Source of the DNA: Angiostrongylus vasorum
Taxonomy: Eukaryota; Nematoda; Chromadorea; Rhabditida; Metastrongylidae
Assembly (NCBI GenBank): GCA_018806985.1
Contig: JADANN010000438.1
Coordinates: forward strand, 62,001 to 126,000
Direction of reading: 5' to 3'
Length of the DNA: 64,000 nt
Below, in pieces: positions 12,501 through 23,139 of this stretch; position 1 is the first letter of the stretch; each line of letters starts with the position of its first letter. The notes below the pieces were generated by a model. The model saw nothing but the letters and a program-made list of their open reading frames with translations, searched no databases and was not told the DNA's origin. Position numbers and translations under genes: made by a program.

Positions 12501-13225
12501 CTGATAGGTTAATTTTTTAATTAATTTAATTTAACGTTCCTTTATTCTTTCACGTAAGCTAACACGAGGTTTATAAAACGTTATCAGGCCACCGTTCCGG
12601 CGCGTTCGCCTTTCTCAGTGCAGGATTGATACGAGTTGTTTCCACAGTGTCTCCTTCTTCCCTATATGAATCTTCATCAGCGCCAGAGTCGAAGCCAATA
12701 CATCACTGCCAGAATAAGAAACCTCACTCCGCAGCGCTCCTTTATACAGTGCGATTATTGTTGATAGTGGTTGTCCAAAGATAATAACTTGATTATATCC
12801 GGCCTATATATAATTGATGAGAATAGCTTCGAAGTCACTTTCAGTATTTTCGTTAGCATATGAAAAGCGGCTGTGGCGATTTAATCGACCTTACTGCATT
12901 ATCCCGGTAAGTGACGTTGTACTAGTGGCGAGTCATCGTCTTGTTAAAACATTTCGCCTTACATTACAAGTTCGGACAGATTACCCACAATTAGCCAAAT
13001 TCGGGCTTGGCTTTGCAGGGCTTCACAGAATTTCTTCAATTCACGGAAGTTACATAGTGCTTTTCAGGATTTTCTATAAAATATATTTCAGGGTCCATTT
13101 CTATTTCTGTCACCATTTTACAATTTCACACGGGATCTTGGATGTTCGAAGGAAAACATACGAAATTAGCAAGTGTAAAGTAATCCACTGAAAAAATAGC
13201 GGACTTTATATACATACATTTGTTT
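12500..13225. other. Unassigned repeat-rich DNA
   Basis: No gene recognised. Sequence between PLE copies A and C; probably old PLE flank. Confidence 0.4.
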
Positions 13226-13229
13226 TCCA

Positions 13230-13500
13230 CTTATGTCCAAGGTGGAAGCACTAGAGAGCGATCTCCGGAAGTCACTCTACTGCAGATATATAGATGAAAC
13301 TAAAGAAGATCAGTTTATAAGATCACAAAAATAAATATATCAACTATCTATGCCGAGGTTTATAGAAAGTCGGTCTTTTGAGTTATTAAGAGATGTTCCG
13401 GCAAAGCATTTCCGACTTGTAAGAGACGTATTGTCATTAAGACAGAAAATCGTCTTAATGCGACAAAAGACCCACTTTTCTACGCCGCTGCTTAAAACAT
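13230..13500 (+). pseudogene. Penelope-like RT fragment upstream of copy C
   Basis: Encodes MSKVEALESD..LYCRYIDET, i.e. the segment up to the Y-I-D-x box of a PLE reverse transcriptase, then breaks into unrelated sequence KEDQFIRSQ. The part 13301-13386 is repeated at 15357-15442. Confidence 0.55.
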
Positions 13501-13734
13501 CGAATTATTCCTAACTTTATAAAGCGTAGGAAATTGTACGAAGTATGCGGCTTACCAGAGAGCTCGCAACAAATGCTGAGCATTGAAATAAAACTGCTAC
13601 GCCTTTCTTTGCGGTGCACACAAAAGCGAAATGTAGGCGAGCCAACGGATAGAATAACGTGGTTCCTAAACCCTTATCCTGACCCAGTTGCTAAAATTCA
13701 TTCCAACCCATCTACCTAACACCAAAAATATTTC

Positions 13735-15300
13735 TTGACCACCTACGGTGCGCGCAACCAAACCGCACGCATGTACTGGAGTTATTCGATGTTACTTCAC
13801 TTTATATCAACGTGTCGAATGACGTCCGCAATGCAAGCCATTCTCGAGTTGCTGGTAGAGCACGAAAAGAAAATAAAAATGTACGGCTTGTCGATTGCGC
13901 AACTAATGACTCTCTTAAAACAGTGCCTTAGTTGTTCAATCTTCAGGTGGTCTGGTAAATATTTTGCACAAATTAGAGGGTTGGCCATGGGGACAGCGTT
14001 TAGCACCAAGCCTTGCCATCGCTTTCATGTCTAAGGTGGAAGCTCCAGTTCTCGACCACCGACCCATTACTCTACTGTCGATACATAGACGACTGCTTCA
14101 TCGTCTGTTCCACACAAGAACAGATGGATGAGTGCTTTGAATTGTTAAACCGACAGTCAGAGTATATAAAATTTACACGAGGAAAAACCAACCGAAAACT
14201 GGCTTCCATTCTTAAACATCCAAATAAAGCTCTCAGAAAGTGGCTATATAACAAAATGGTATCGTAAGTCAAGTAGTAAGAACATACTAGTTCACTACCT
14301 CTCCTCTCATCCTTCACACGTGAAAAAAGCACTTATCAAAAACATGTACCGTACGGCAAAGAATGTGTGCACGGGAGAAGAGGAAGGGAAGGAATCGCGG
14401 GGCCTGGCACGAAGAGTTGCCATTTCCAATGGCTACGACGTGGAAGCCGTTCGGGTTGGACAAAAACGTGGGGTGGTTCCCCAGAGTAGTGTTTCGGACG
14501 TAAGTAAGATCCCTTTTAAGCTACCCTTCATATCAAATGAAATAAGTTACGCCATTAAGAGATGCTTAAGAAAAAAGTGGCCTTGAAAATTATATAACGA
14601 TTATTGACATCCCACCCAATACCCTACGCCGTCAGTTAGTTCGCAACCGTCTCTATGATCGTTTGTGCAGCTCAGAAAAACTGTATGATCTGTCCCCTAA
14701 CGGGAGAGACGGGGATTGCATGAGTTCAGGTATAATATACTTGATCTCATGTAACGCATGCAGTGAGGAATATATTAGGGGAAACGGGTAGACCACTTTG
14801 TGTCCGCATAAAAGAACATCTAGATGGGAAAGCTAAAATTCGTCAAAACACTCCTCTAGGTACGCATAGGGCACAAAAAGCACAACGGGCGATGATTTTG
14901 AAGTGACTGTACGGGATCCTAGCGCAGGAGTCGAAAACATCAACGCGCAAAACTCTTGAAGCGTTTTGGATAAATTTCAAAAAAATCCCAAAGATGAACC
15001 GGAAAGACGAATGCCTCACTATCACACGTGACCTGGCGCCCTATTTCAAAATGATATTTTGACCCCGGTGTGTGTCGTGCTCGCGACCCCACGTGAACAA
15101 CGCGTGGGCCAGTCCCGCTCGTTACATCACGGTGAGTAGCCTTTCAGTATGACCGTAGCATCCTAACCCACCATCTATTTAAAATCTTTGATCTCCCATT
15201 AATACTTTAGCCTTTTACACCGAATAACTAAAGTATTCTAATATAAAATACGTCCAGGCTCTGAGGAAGGCGAAATCGCCGAAACGTCAGCCATCGACCA
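13735..15300 (+). pseudogene. Penelope-like element copy C: RT, endonuclease, 3' end
   Basis: The reverse transcriptase is in shifted frames: FDVTSLYINVSNDV, then MYGLSIAQLMTLLKQC, FRWSGKYFAQIRGLAMG and the catalytic box CRYIDDCFIVCSTQEQMDEC. A linker follows with FKLPFISNEISYAIKR, then a Cys cluster and a GIY-YIG-type segment IIYLISCNACSEEYI, ending ECLTITRDLAPYFK at about 15055. The catalytic IDD is intact but there are frameshifts at about 13990-14040 and 14580, and a stop inside the endonuclease. This is the best-preserved PLE in the window. The 3' region holds a hammerhead-like motif. Confidence 0.8.
15250..15290 (+). ncRNA. Hammerhead-ribozyme-like core in PLE 3' region
   Basis: ACGTC (stem III strand plus cleavage-site-like UC), six bases, CTGAGGA, a GGCG/AAAT/CGCC stem-loop, then GAAACGT, which can pair with ACG of the first strand. 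This matches the conserved hammerhead blocks CUGANGA and GAAAC. Stem I is nearly absent and one extra A precedes stem II. PLEs are known to carry minimal hammerheads near their ends. Activity is not established. Confidence 0.5.
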
Positions 15301-15356
15301 ACAACACCAACAACAACGACAACGTCAACGAACACCTATACCAACCTCGGATCAGC

Positions 15357-15815
15357 TAAAGAAGATCAGTTTATAAGATCACATAAATAAATATATCAGC
15401 TATCTACGCCGAGGTTTATAGAAAGTCGGTCTTTTGAGTTATTTAGATGACTGTTTCGCCATTTGCTCAACACAAGAGGAAATGGACAAATGTTTTCATT
15501 TTTCCTTCCTGAATGAACAGTCAAAATATGTTAAGTTTATCCGAGAGAAACCGAACGAAAACTGGCTTCCATTTCTGAATGCGCAAACTAGCCTATCGGA
15601 AAACGGCTACATTAGGAAGTGGTACTAAAGCCGCGTAGTAAAAACATCTTCGTTCGTAATCTCTCCCCTCACCCCACACAAACTAAAAGGGCGCTTGCAC
15701 GAAACATGTTTTGAACAGCAACCAACGTGTGCACAGGAAGATTGCAGACAGAGGAGTCCCGGAACATGGCGCGGCAAGTAGCCATTTCTAACGGCCACTG
15801 AACTATAGCTCAGGA
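15357..15815 (+). pseudogene. Penelope-like element copy B, RT fragment
   Basis: After an 86-bp segment shared with 13301-13386, the frame enters directly at the catalytic box: SYLDDCFAICSTQEEMDKC, then QSKYVKFIREKPNENWLPF. The linker runs to about 15810 and matches copy A in inverse (ACCAACGTGTGCACAGGAAG). The element is interrupted at 15816 by an R2 repeat. Its 3' part resumes at 16190 without the endonuclease region. Confidence 0.7.
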
Positions 15816-16175
15816 TACTTGATACTTGATACTTGATACTTGATACTTGAACGGCCCGTCCTCACTAGTTGTGCTGGCAACAGCATAATTACCATTTTTC
15901 GGAGATTTGCTGGTTAAGCCATTGTGGTTTCCTGGAATCCCGAGGTCAACCTGGCCAAAGTCTGCCCACCATCACAGGCAGGCGCAGCCCTTGTGGCTCA
16001 GAGGGAGATTTGTCACCATGCAACTTTGATAAAAGAACGGTGGTGGGTCCTTGTATTGATTTACTCCTAGCTAGGCTTCCTGATGGAAACGCCGTAGTCC
16101 TTCTTCGCTTGGGAGACCCTGTCGGGAGGCGAATCCCCGTTTACATCGCAGTCCGCCACCCAGGAACAGCTTGTG
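15816..16175 (+). repeat. R2 repeat with heptamer array at 5' end
   Basis: Starts with about five TACTTGA units, then CGGCCCGTCCTCACTAG and the R2 body; the 3' end is cut at CACCCAGGAACA. It sits inside PLE copy B, so it arrived later or marks the endonuclease deletion. Confidence 0.8.
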
Positions 16176-16189
16176 CGTAAATAAAGAAA

Positions 16190-17075
16190 TAGCATAAAAC
16201 CTCATATTTGCTAAACAAGAATATAACGAATATTTGTTTTTGATCTTATACCACCCGTCCTATCGTCTAGTGTGCGGATCCCAGCATTTCTCAACGTCGA
16301 TCCGTTTCCTCGCATCCATCGCCCACTGGGATCTTGCAAATTTTACGTGTGGTGTCGGTAATTTGAAAAAGTGGAATAAAAAGAGAGAAATGAAAGGTAG
16401 CGAAGGAATCGTCGTCTACTGCCGTATACTGACGTTAAACCTCTAGCAATAGGTAAAAAGACGACGACGAGAACCGCAATTAGAAAATGATAGGAAACTA
16501 AGATTGCTACCGGTTTCTACTAGGTAACAGCACAATATGAGTAGTTTCATCCCATTAGATTTGTAAGGAAACGATTCTTGTACTTCGTTCAGTTTCTTTT
16601 TCCAGTCGCGTTCTGACGAAGATGATACCTTGGAAAGAAGGGCCAGCTTAATAGAAGAGTTCACCGAAGGAAGTCGTAGGCGAACGGTGAAAGTGAAAAA
16701 GCGCAAAAGGACAAAGAAAAAAGTTGGAAAAAGACGGCGTTGATGATGTCATGAAGGAAGCTGTGAAAGAGGAAGTGAACCCAGTGCCGCCGCAGAAGCA
16801 ACCAAAATAACGGATGATGTTTAAGATGTTGCCAACAGACGACGTTTAGATATACGAAAAAGACATAAAATCCGAATGCAGTGCATAGCTTCGCGTTTAG
16901 AAAATGAACATGTCGATGAATGTGGTTGTTTTTGAACAGATGGAAGTTTCTCAGAAAGGCTCAACGCTTTCTTGATAGTGAAGGACTACCTAGCGGAAAA
17001 CTTCATGCCGAGAAACATCTGGTTATCCCGCATTTTGAAAGCATTCAGAATTAATGGTTGAAGGCGATTTAGAGC
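16190..17075 (+). pseudogene. Penelope-like element copy B, 3' region
   Basis: Reverse complement of 10578-11460. For example TGTGCGGATCCCAGCATTTC at 16272 answers the 11350 region, and TCCGAATGCAGTGCATAGCT at 16871 answers 10770. It is the non-coding 3' tail shared by both PLE copies. Confidence 0.75.
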
Positions 17076-17079
17076 AAAC

Positions 17080-17755
17080 TTCTAATCGGAGTGTATGTTA
17101 GGTGTCGTAGGATGCCGAATAAAATTATTTAGTCAAGAGGCTGACAAAGATCGCTTCGGTCGCTTCACCGATTCAAACCAAGGAGGAAAGAATGTAGATT
17201 GAAACGTCGAGCTTCGATATGCGGCCTAACTTTTTTTCTGCCGAATAGGGATTTTTCTTCAATATTTCACTGAAAGAAGGAGAATTATTCATGAATAAAT
17301 GGGTAGAAGAGTATCACACCTCTGGCGCGCATTTGTTCGCCAAACTTGCCACCCCGACCACTAATTCCGTGAAATGTACAGTAACGAGCTTTACACGGAC
17401 ATATTTCCCCACCATCAACGTCTTTGACCGGATGAAATGATATGTGGATTGCTGTGGACCTTATTCCTCGCGTGGTTGCTTCAGTTTTCTCCGTTGTTCG
17501 AATCGGAAGTCAACATTATTAAAAAAGGGTTTTTCCTCTTTCTGAAACATATCGCTGTATATCTATGGTTACTGGCGACTACAGTTTTCGAGTAACGTCC
17601 GATAAGGGATAGAATCGATGCGTCGATTCTAGGAATATCCCATTCACGCAATTAAATGTGAGAAGCTAGTAGTATGCAGAGTTGATCAATCCCTCACTGG
17701 TGCACCATGTATCCGCCTGCCTGGTTAAATGAGTTGGCTTCCGTTAGCTTTTATG
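17080..17755. other. No gene recognised
   Basis: No supported exon or repeat unit; flanks the PLE 3' tail. Confidence 0.4.
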
Positions 17756-17757
17756 AT

Positions 17758-18015
17758 GACTTGTGTAGGTAGGTAGGCCGGTGTATCTAGTCACTGGTAG
17801 AATCCTCCGAGGCAAGTCCGGTAGCAATTTGCCGGCCACAGAGTCATGGCAAGCTAAGTTGACCTGGATTAGGAGCAATAGATTTGTGTCTGCGGTTGAA
17901 GACAGCTTTATCCATCGGTAGGATATTCAAGACCATTGTATAGGCCATGTATGTATTCAACAATCTCCAACGATGAGAAATCGAATTGGCGCATTCCTAA
18001 GGGATTGATAACCGG
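17758..18015. repeat. Two S1 SINE pieces in opposite orientation
   Basis: 17765-17850 resembles the S1 body in reverse (GGTGTATCTAGTCACTGG.., AATTTGCCGGCCAC). 17915-18010 is S1 3' body in forward sense (GCCATGTATGTATTCAACAA.., CCTAAGGGATTGAT). A rearranged old copy. Confidence 0.5.
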
Positions 18016-18019
18016 CAAC

Positions 18020-18725
18020 ACTTTTTTCTTTCATGACTCATTATGGTTCTCAATGCATTTGTTAACTACTGCAGTCATGATCATTAATCGTTTAGCATTT
18101 TAACGGAAATCTAGTGCTTTGCTTGTCATGGCTTTTTACAGCGAAAGGCAATTCTTAACCTAAAATTATTGTCAAGTCCTGGAATTTCCGCTTTTACAGT
18201 CACTAAGGTCCGAATTCTCGTGAGGTCTCATATTATTTCTGATATACATCATATAGTTATCGTTGAAACCTTTTCTAAGTCCACGTTCACTTAACTTCGG
18301 CGTGACTAGGCAGTACATTCCCTTAGACTGTTCGACTTACACAAGTTTGTTGTGAAAACTTTTTTCGGTCAGCCTATCTGAGCCGCAATGATTCGAGTCG
18401 AATGTCCACAGTAGTTCGCCACTGCGATGTTGGACTTATTAGTCTCGAAGACGCCGAAAAGTTAGATCGAATTAAAGTTTCATAAAAACTTTGTGCCTGT
18501 ACAATAATTTAAAGCCATACATATTGTTGAAAGGCTTAGCGAAATTTTGTTTCTGAGCTGTTAAAAACAGTTCGTGGAAGCACAACAAGATTGTTTGCAT
18601 CGTCATTATCACACAGTTTATGAAAAGCGTAGACGGAGTATTCTTTGTGCCAAATCATTCGTTTTGGGACGTCGCTGTCCTTCAAAATTTAGCTCATGCG
18701 GCTACGATTTCGTGGAAATTGGAAA
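18020..18725. other. No gene recognised
   Basis: Nothing with motif or splice support. Confidence 0.4.
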
Positions 18726-18729
18726 CGAC

Positions 18730-19240
18730 TACTTGGGGGAGCCAAACTAGGCCATTCCTCCCTTAGTTCTCCTTTCTTGTGCAAAGAGGTGGCTGTTCGA
18801 AACATGTGTCTCACAATCGCCATCATTGTGGGTTAAGGGTGGGAAGACAGGAAATGAACGAGGATGTTCTCGTTTCTTGGTTTTCGGTGGCAGTTTGTCA
18901 TTTAATCGCCATCTGATAAGTTAATTTGAACGCTAAGGAATGGATGTCAATTTTCTCTCGGTTTCTCATGGGTGACTTTGATGTACTCAGACTGCTCATT
19001 CAATAATTCAAAGCATTTTTGCATATCCTCATGAGTAGAGAAAATGACAAAACAATCGTCCGTACATCTACAGTACACTGCCGGAAACCGAGAAGGAAGG
19101 CTTCTATTTTAAACATAAACACTATAGCAAGGCTTGATTCCAGTCGCTGTCCTATTGCCAAGCCTCTCATTTGCCCGCAATATTTTTTTTGACCATCTCG
19201 TGATAGAGCAGGGCAGGCACTCCTTGGGAGCAAGACCAGT
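18730..19240 (-). pseudogene. Penelope-like RT fragment, copy D
   Basis: Minus strand encodes CGQMRGLAIGQRLESSLAI, FKIEAFLLGFRQ, then after a frameshift CTDDCFVIFSTHEDMQKC and NEQSEYIKVTHEKPREN. The catalytic Y-x-D-D Tyr is gone (CTDD). The linker follows toward 18780. No endonuclease remains. Confidence 0.7.
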
Positions 19241-19244
19241 TGCT

Positions 19245-20980
19245 AAATCGAGAAGCGAGGAATATTTGGCCCTTCGCAAGACGAACTGGATTGCATTTCA
19301 AAAACTGGGTAAGTATTAGGGTTAAAATCCATTTACTCAACAGGTATTTGAATTTCCTCCCTTAAGTTGCTTTAGCATTTGACCAAGATGCCAGTCAACA
19401 CAGAAAGAGCTTTGTCATTTCGTCTACAGCTCCGAATTAACTGGGTTAAATGTCGACTTATGCCTCCGGATCATTCCCGTTAACAGGTTACTAATAGCAC
19501 TACTTAATAACGGGATCGATTGGTGCAGTCGGTAGCAGGTGAGTCTCCGAAAAGGGTGATCTTGGGATTTAGGCCCAAATGAAGTTCCGAGTTCTGCTCG
19601 TATCTCAGGTTTTTGCAGTTGCATATCAAGATTTCTGCAAGATAAACTAAGGATTCCACGACAATTATGAAGAACGCTTAACCCTCCACATAGTGGCGGA
19701 GTTTATACGCAAATCCGAAGATATTTGACGATGACGAATATCAGGATAAAAATCGAATGGGACGAGTTCAGTCCGAAACGTGATGTCTGGTCTGATCTTA
19801 GAAAAATAGGAAAGAAACAAGAGGAGACGTCATCAAAAATTTTACTGAACCTACTGATGTGTAAAAAGTCTCCGAACTACTTCCATTTCCCAAAAATCTT
19901 TGCCGTCTCCCTTAAATTGAAAAATACTCCGTTGTTTGTTGCTTGTTGTCGTTGTTGTTGTTGATGTTGTTGTTTTGCTCCCAGTGGCTTCACTTAGAAC
20001 TATGGCCAGAAGAGGTTCAGTAAAGGAGCTGCCACCGATGTACATATTCAAAGCGAAATCCTCGTCTTGATGTGAAAACGCTTCGTGTTCTTATCGTTGT
20101 GGACTCACTTACCGTCGAAGTTCATCGGAACGAAGAAGCTTTCCACCTCTTCACAATGTCTCCCCTTCGAATGTACTGAATATAGCATTCGATTTGAAAA
20201 TATGCTATGACGCAGTTTTCTCTGCCATTCCTCAATAAGAGAGATGACGATTCAATCTCGGTAGCAATACTGCCCCTTTTTAAAAGCTGCCGCTTTTTTC
20301 CCCTGTACACATGTCAACGCGTTCGCATGTATAATTGAACAAGCATTTGGGTTTCGCTGGCAGGCAGTGCTGGAAGAATCAGTGTCCCGGCCAACAAAAA
20401 AGACGAGGAGCATCGATAGCGAGCCAAACAAGATTGAAGTGACCCGAAAGGGTCAGTAGTGGAGGGACCAGGGAAGCTGTTGTTCATCGAGCAATACGAT
20501 GAACAACAAGAGACGTGCTCTAAAAACCCCCTGGATGCAGCCGTGGAAGTGGAATTTGGCAGAACGCATGAAATATTTCATAGTCAGCCTTACAGATTCC
20601 AGTACTGCGAACTAAATTTGAGGCTGGTTGTGACCCGCATGAAGATCAACACCATCCCCTCTGCTTTGGAAGCCCTCTGCACGAAATTGACCATTCCACC
20701 ACTAACTAAAGATTTTATACAAGCTACATCTGGAAGAACTGATCACGCTAAGATTCTTCTCACTTAAGAAGGAGAAACCTGAATGTTAGGGGAAATTTCG
20801 TTAAAGTCACTGCTTACGAATCTCCCTACCATTTCGAAGGACTTCAACAAAACAGTGTTTTCCGTAGCGAGATGAGGACGCTTGGTCATCCAATATGCTG
20901 ACAATAAATCTAAGGAAGCTGAGAAATAGAGAGTCACCAAAGGCACTACTCAGTACTGGCTCGAGCTGACGCATCCCCAC
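19245..20980. other. Unassigned; includes an unrecognised ORF at 20459-20767
   Basis: A 102-codon plus-strand frame at 20459-20767 (starts MEGPGKLLFIEQYDEQQE, contains PYRFQYCELNLRLVVTRMK) is free of obvious repeat signature, but no family is recognised and no splice partner was found. A GTTGTTGTT-type microsatellite lies at about 19935-19975. Confidence 0.3.
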
Positions 20981-20984
20981 CAGC

Positions 20985-21205
20985 TTAACTGGGTTCAATG
21001 CCGATTTGGGCTCCCCATATCAATTCTGTTACGGGTGATTGCTGATGGTAAGTGATCGATAGAACTAGCTGAGTGACAGGCAAAACGAAAGACCCGCATG
21101 GCGTGGTGGTGAACGCGCTACTCCTCGGAAAGGACAATAGCGCGTTCGTTCTCCACCGCAGATGCCTGCGGTCCGGAGTTTTGCAAATATCGCACCATTA
21201 TAAAA
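20985..21205 (-). repeat. R3 element in reverse orientation
   Basis: AACTGGGTTCAATGCCGATT, GGGTGATTGCTGATGG, CGAAAGACCCGCATGG, then GCGTTCGTTCTCCACCGCAG, GCGGTCCGGAGTTTTGCAAA. Standard R3 order, lacking the GGCAGTAAATAAA terminus. Confidence 0.75.
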
Positions 21206-21447
21206 GATTTCAACGTTGATCAATCATTGAGGGATTCAACTTCGTTCCATCGTTCATGACCCTGCTTCCCTGATCGGTTTCCCGAGTGTAAAAGATGACC
21301 TAAAGCTTAGAAAATATGGGTGCTTGGTGTTGTTGCGTGATAGGGTCGGTCGAAGAAGCTGAGAATGATGTGTGCAAAATAGTTATTCGCTTGTCATCAT
21401 AATATCCCACCAGCATCGTTATAGCTGTAATGTTCTTCTATAAAAAG

Positions 21448-21725
21448 CTAAATGGATAAAGCTCTCGGGGTTGACCAATCCCGGAGAGATGCGCCATGCA
21501 TTTGACTTCATTAAGCATCGTTTGGAGGTGATTGAATGCATATCTGGCCTTTACAATGACTCGCGGTGGCTTACCGATGTATCGAGCCAGTGCTGCTATC
21601 CTCTCAAACATGTCTGGCACTAATTTGCCGACCACGGAGTGATGGAAGGTTTGGTGGGCCAAGGCCGCAGGGATCGATTTCACGTGTGTGTTGCAGGGCG
21701 CCTCTTACTACTGCGCCGCATGCGC
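21448..21725 (-). repeat. S1 SINE
   Basis: Tail AAATGGATAAAGCTCTCGG on the plus strand, body CATTGTAAAGGCCAGATATG in reverse, and head with A-box-like GGCGCAGTAG near 21710. The family members show the same tail TTTATCC-type end. Confidence 0.8.
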
Positions 21726-22267
21726 AAATAGATAGCAAATAAATTTAACTGGGTTCAATGCCGATTTGTGTTCTTCAGATCAACCCCGTTCACCGATCAA
21801 TACTTATGCCACGCCTGGGTGGAAAACTGGCGGAAGGAACGGAAAATCAAGGGCTCGGTTGGTACGGTAGATAACACGTAAGCACCAGGAAGAGTAATCG
21901 CAAATTTGAAGCAGACATGGTTTTTAGAGTTTTCCTCGCAACAGTGTTTGAGGAAATCGAATTGCTGCATCTCTCAGGGAATGATCGTCGTCGAACACAT
22001 TATCCTTCTTTTATTTTTCACAGTGCCCAGTCGATTTGCTAAACACTGTGACAGAAATTTACTGCCTAGCTACTAATGACTCTCACAGAAATGTGCCACT
22101 TTCAACTTAAATTATTGTCACATCCTGACATTTTTTGGTCGCCTGATCGGTACTGCCTGAATTGTCGTACGATTTCCTACTATCTCCGAAATACGTCGTA
22201 CAGTTATCATGGATTCTTTTTAAGCCGTCCTTCACTTAATCGTGCCCAATCAATACAGCTGCTTAGA

Positions 22268-22600
22268 TTAATGGATAACTTGATACTTGAAATCTGAACG
22301 GGCCGTACTCACTGGTTGTGCGGGAATCAGCTTACTCTCCATTTTTCGGAGATTTGCTGGTTAAGCCTTTGTGGTTACCTCGAATTCCGAGGTCAGCCTG
22401 GCCAAAGTTTGCCCCAGGTCTTCACCACCACAAGCACCCGCAGCCCTTGTGGATCAGAGGGAGATTTGTCAGCATGCGACTTTGATACCAGGACGGTGAT
22501 GTACTCTAGTATTGGTTTACTCTTAGCTAGGTTTCCTCATGAAAACGCCGGACTCCTCAGCTGTGAGACCCTGCTGTGGGGAAGGATTATTGGGTAAAGA
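22268..22600 (+). repeat. R2 repeat
   Basis: GATACTTGAAATCTGAACGG head, CCAAAGTTTGCCCCAGGTC and AGCCCTTGTGGATCAGAGG body; 3' end incomplete at TGTGGGGAAGGATTATTG. Confidence 0.75.
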
Positions 22601-22849
22601 TGTGGAAAACCCCAAGCTGCGTCAATTCATAATTATGATGTTATTACTAAAATTGGTTGTTTAGGCTTTTTCATACCCACTCATTTGTTCAGAAGGCATG
22701 GTCCTGTTGTTCGTATATGGCTGCTGATAAGTGTGCTTCCAATTTTATCTCGAGATGAAATGTGCGTGAGCTTACCTTCATGTCCAGCTGAATAGCGCGT
22801 GTTTACTCATTTCATAAACATTTTCATGGAATGACGTGCTGTAAAAGCT

Positions 22850-23132
22850 AAAGGATAAAGCTTTCGGCGTTGAACATTCCCTGAGGGATGCTTCCTGCAT
22901 TCGACTTCATTAAGCATCGTTGGAAGTGGTTGAATGCACATCTAGGCTTTACAGTGACTTGCGATGCCCTCTCGATGTATCGGGCCAGTGGTGCATTCCA
23001 TCCCAGACAAGTCTGGTACCAATTTTCCTACCCTAACGGATGGAGGGCTTGGTGGGCCAGGGGCGTGGGGATTGACTCCACGAGTGTGTTGCAAGGCGCC
23101 TCCGACCACTGCGCTACAGGCGTCCTAGTGCT
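22850..23132 (-). repeat. S1 SINE
   Basis: AAAGGATAAAGCTTTCGGCG tail to CACTGCGCTACAGGCG head. The B-box-like element reads GGATTGACTCC on the plus strand, altered from the family GGATCGATTCC. Confidence 0.8.
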
Positions 23133-23139
23133 GTAATGT

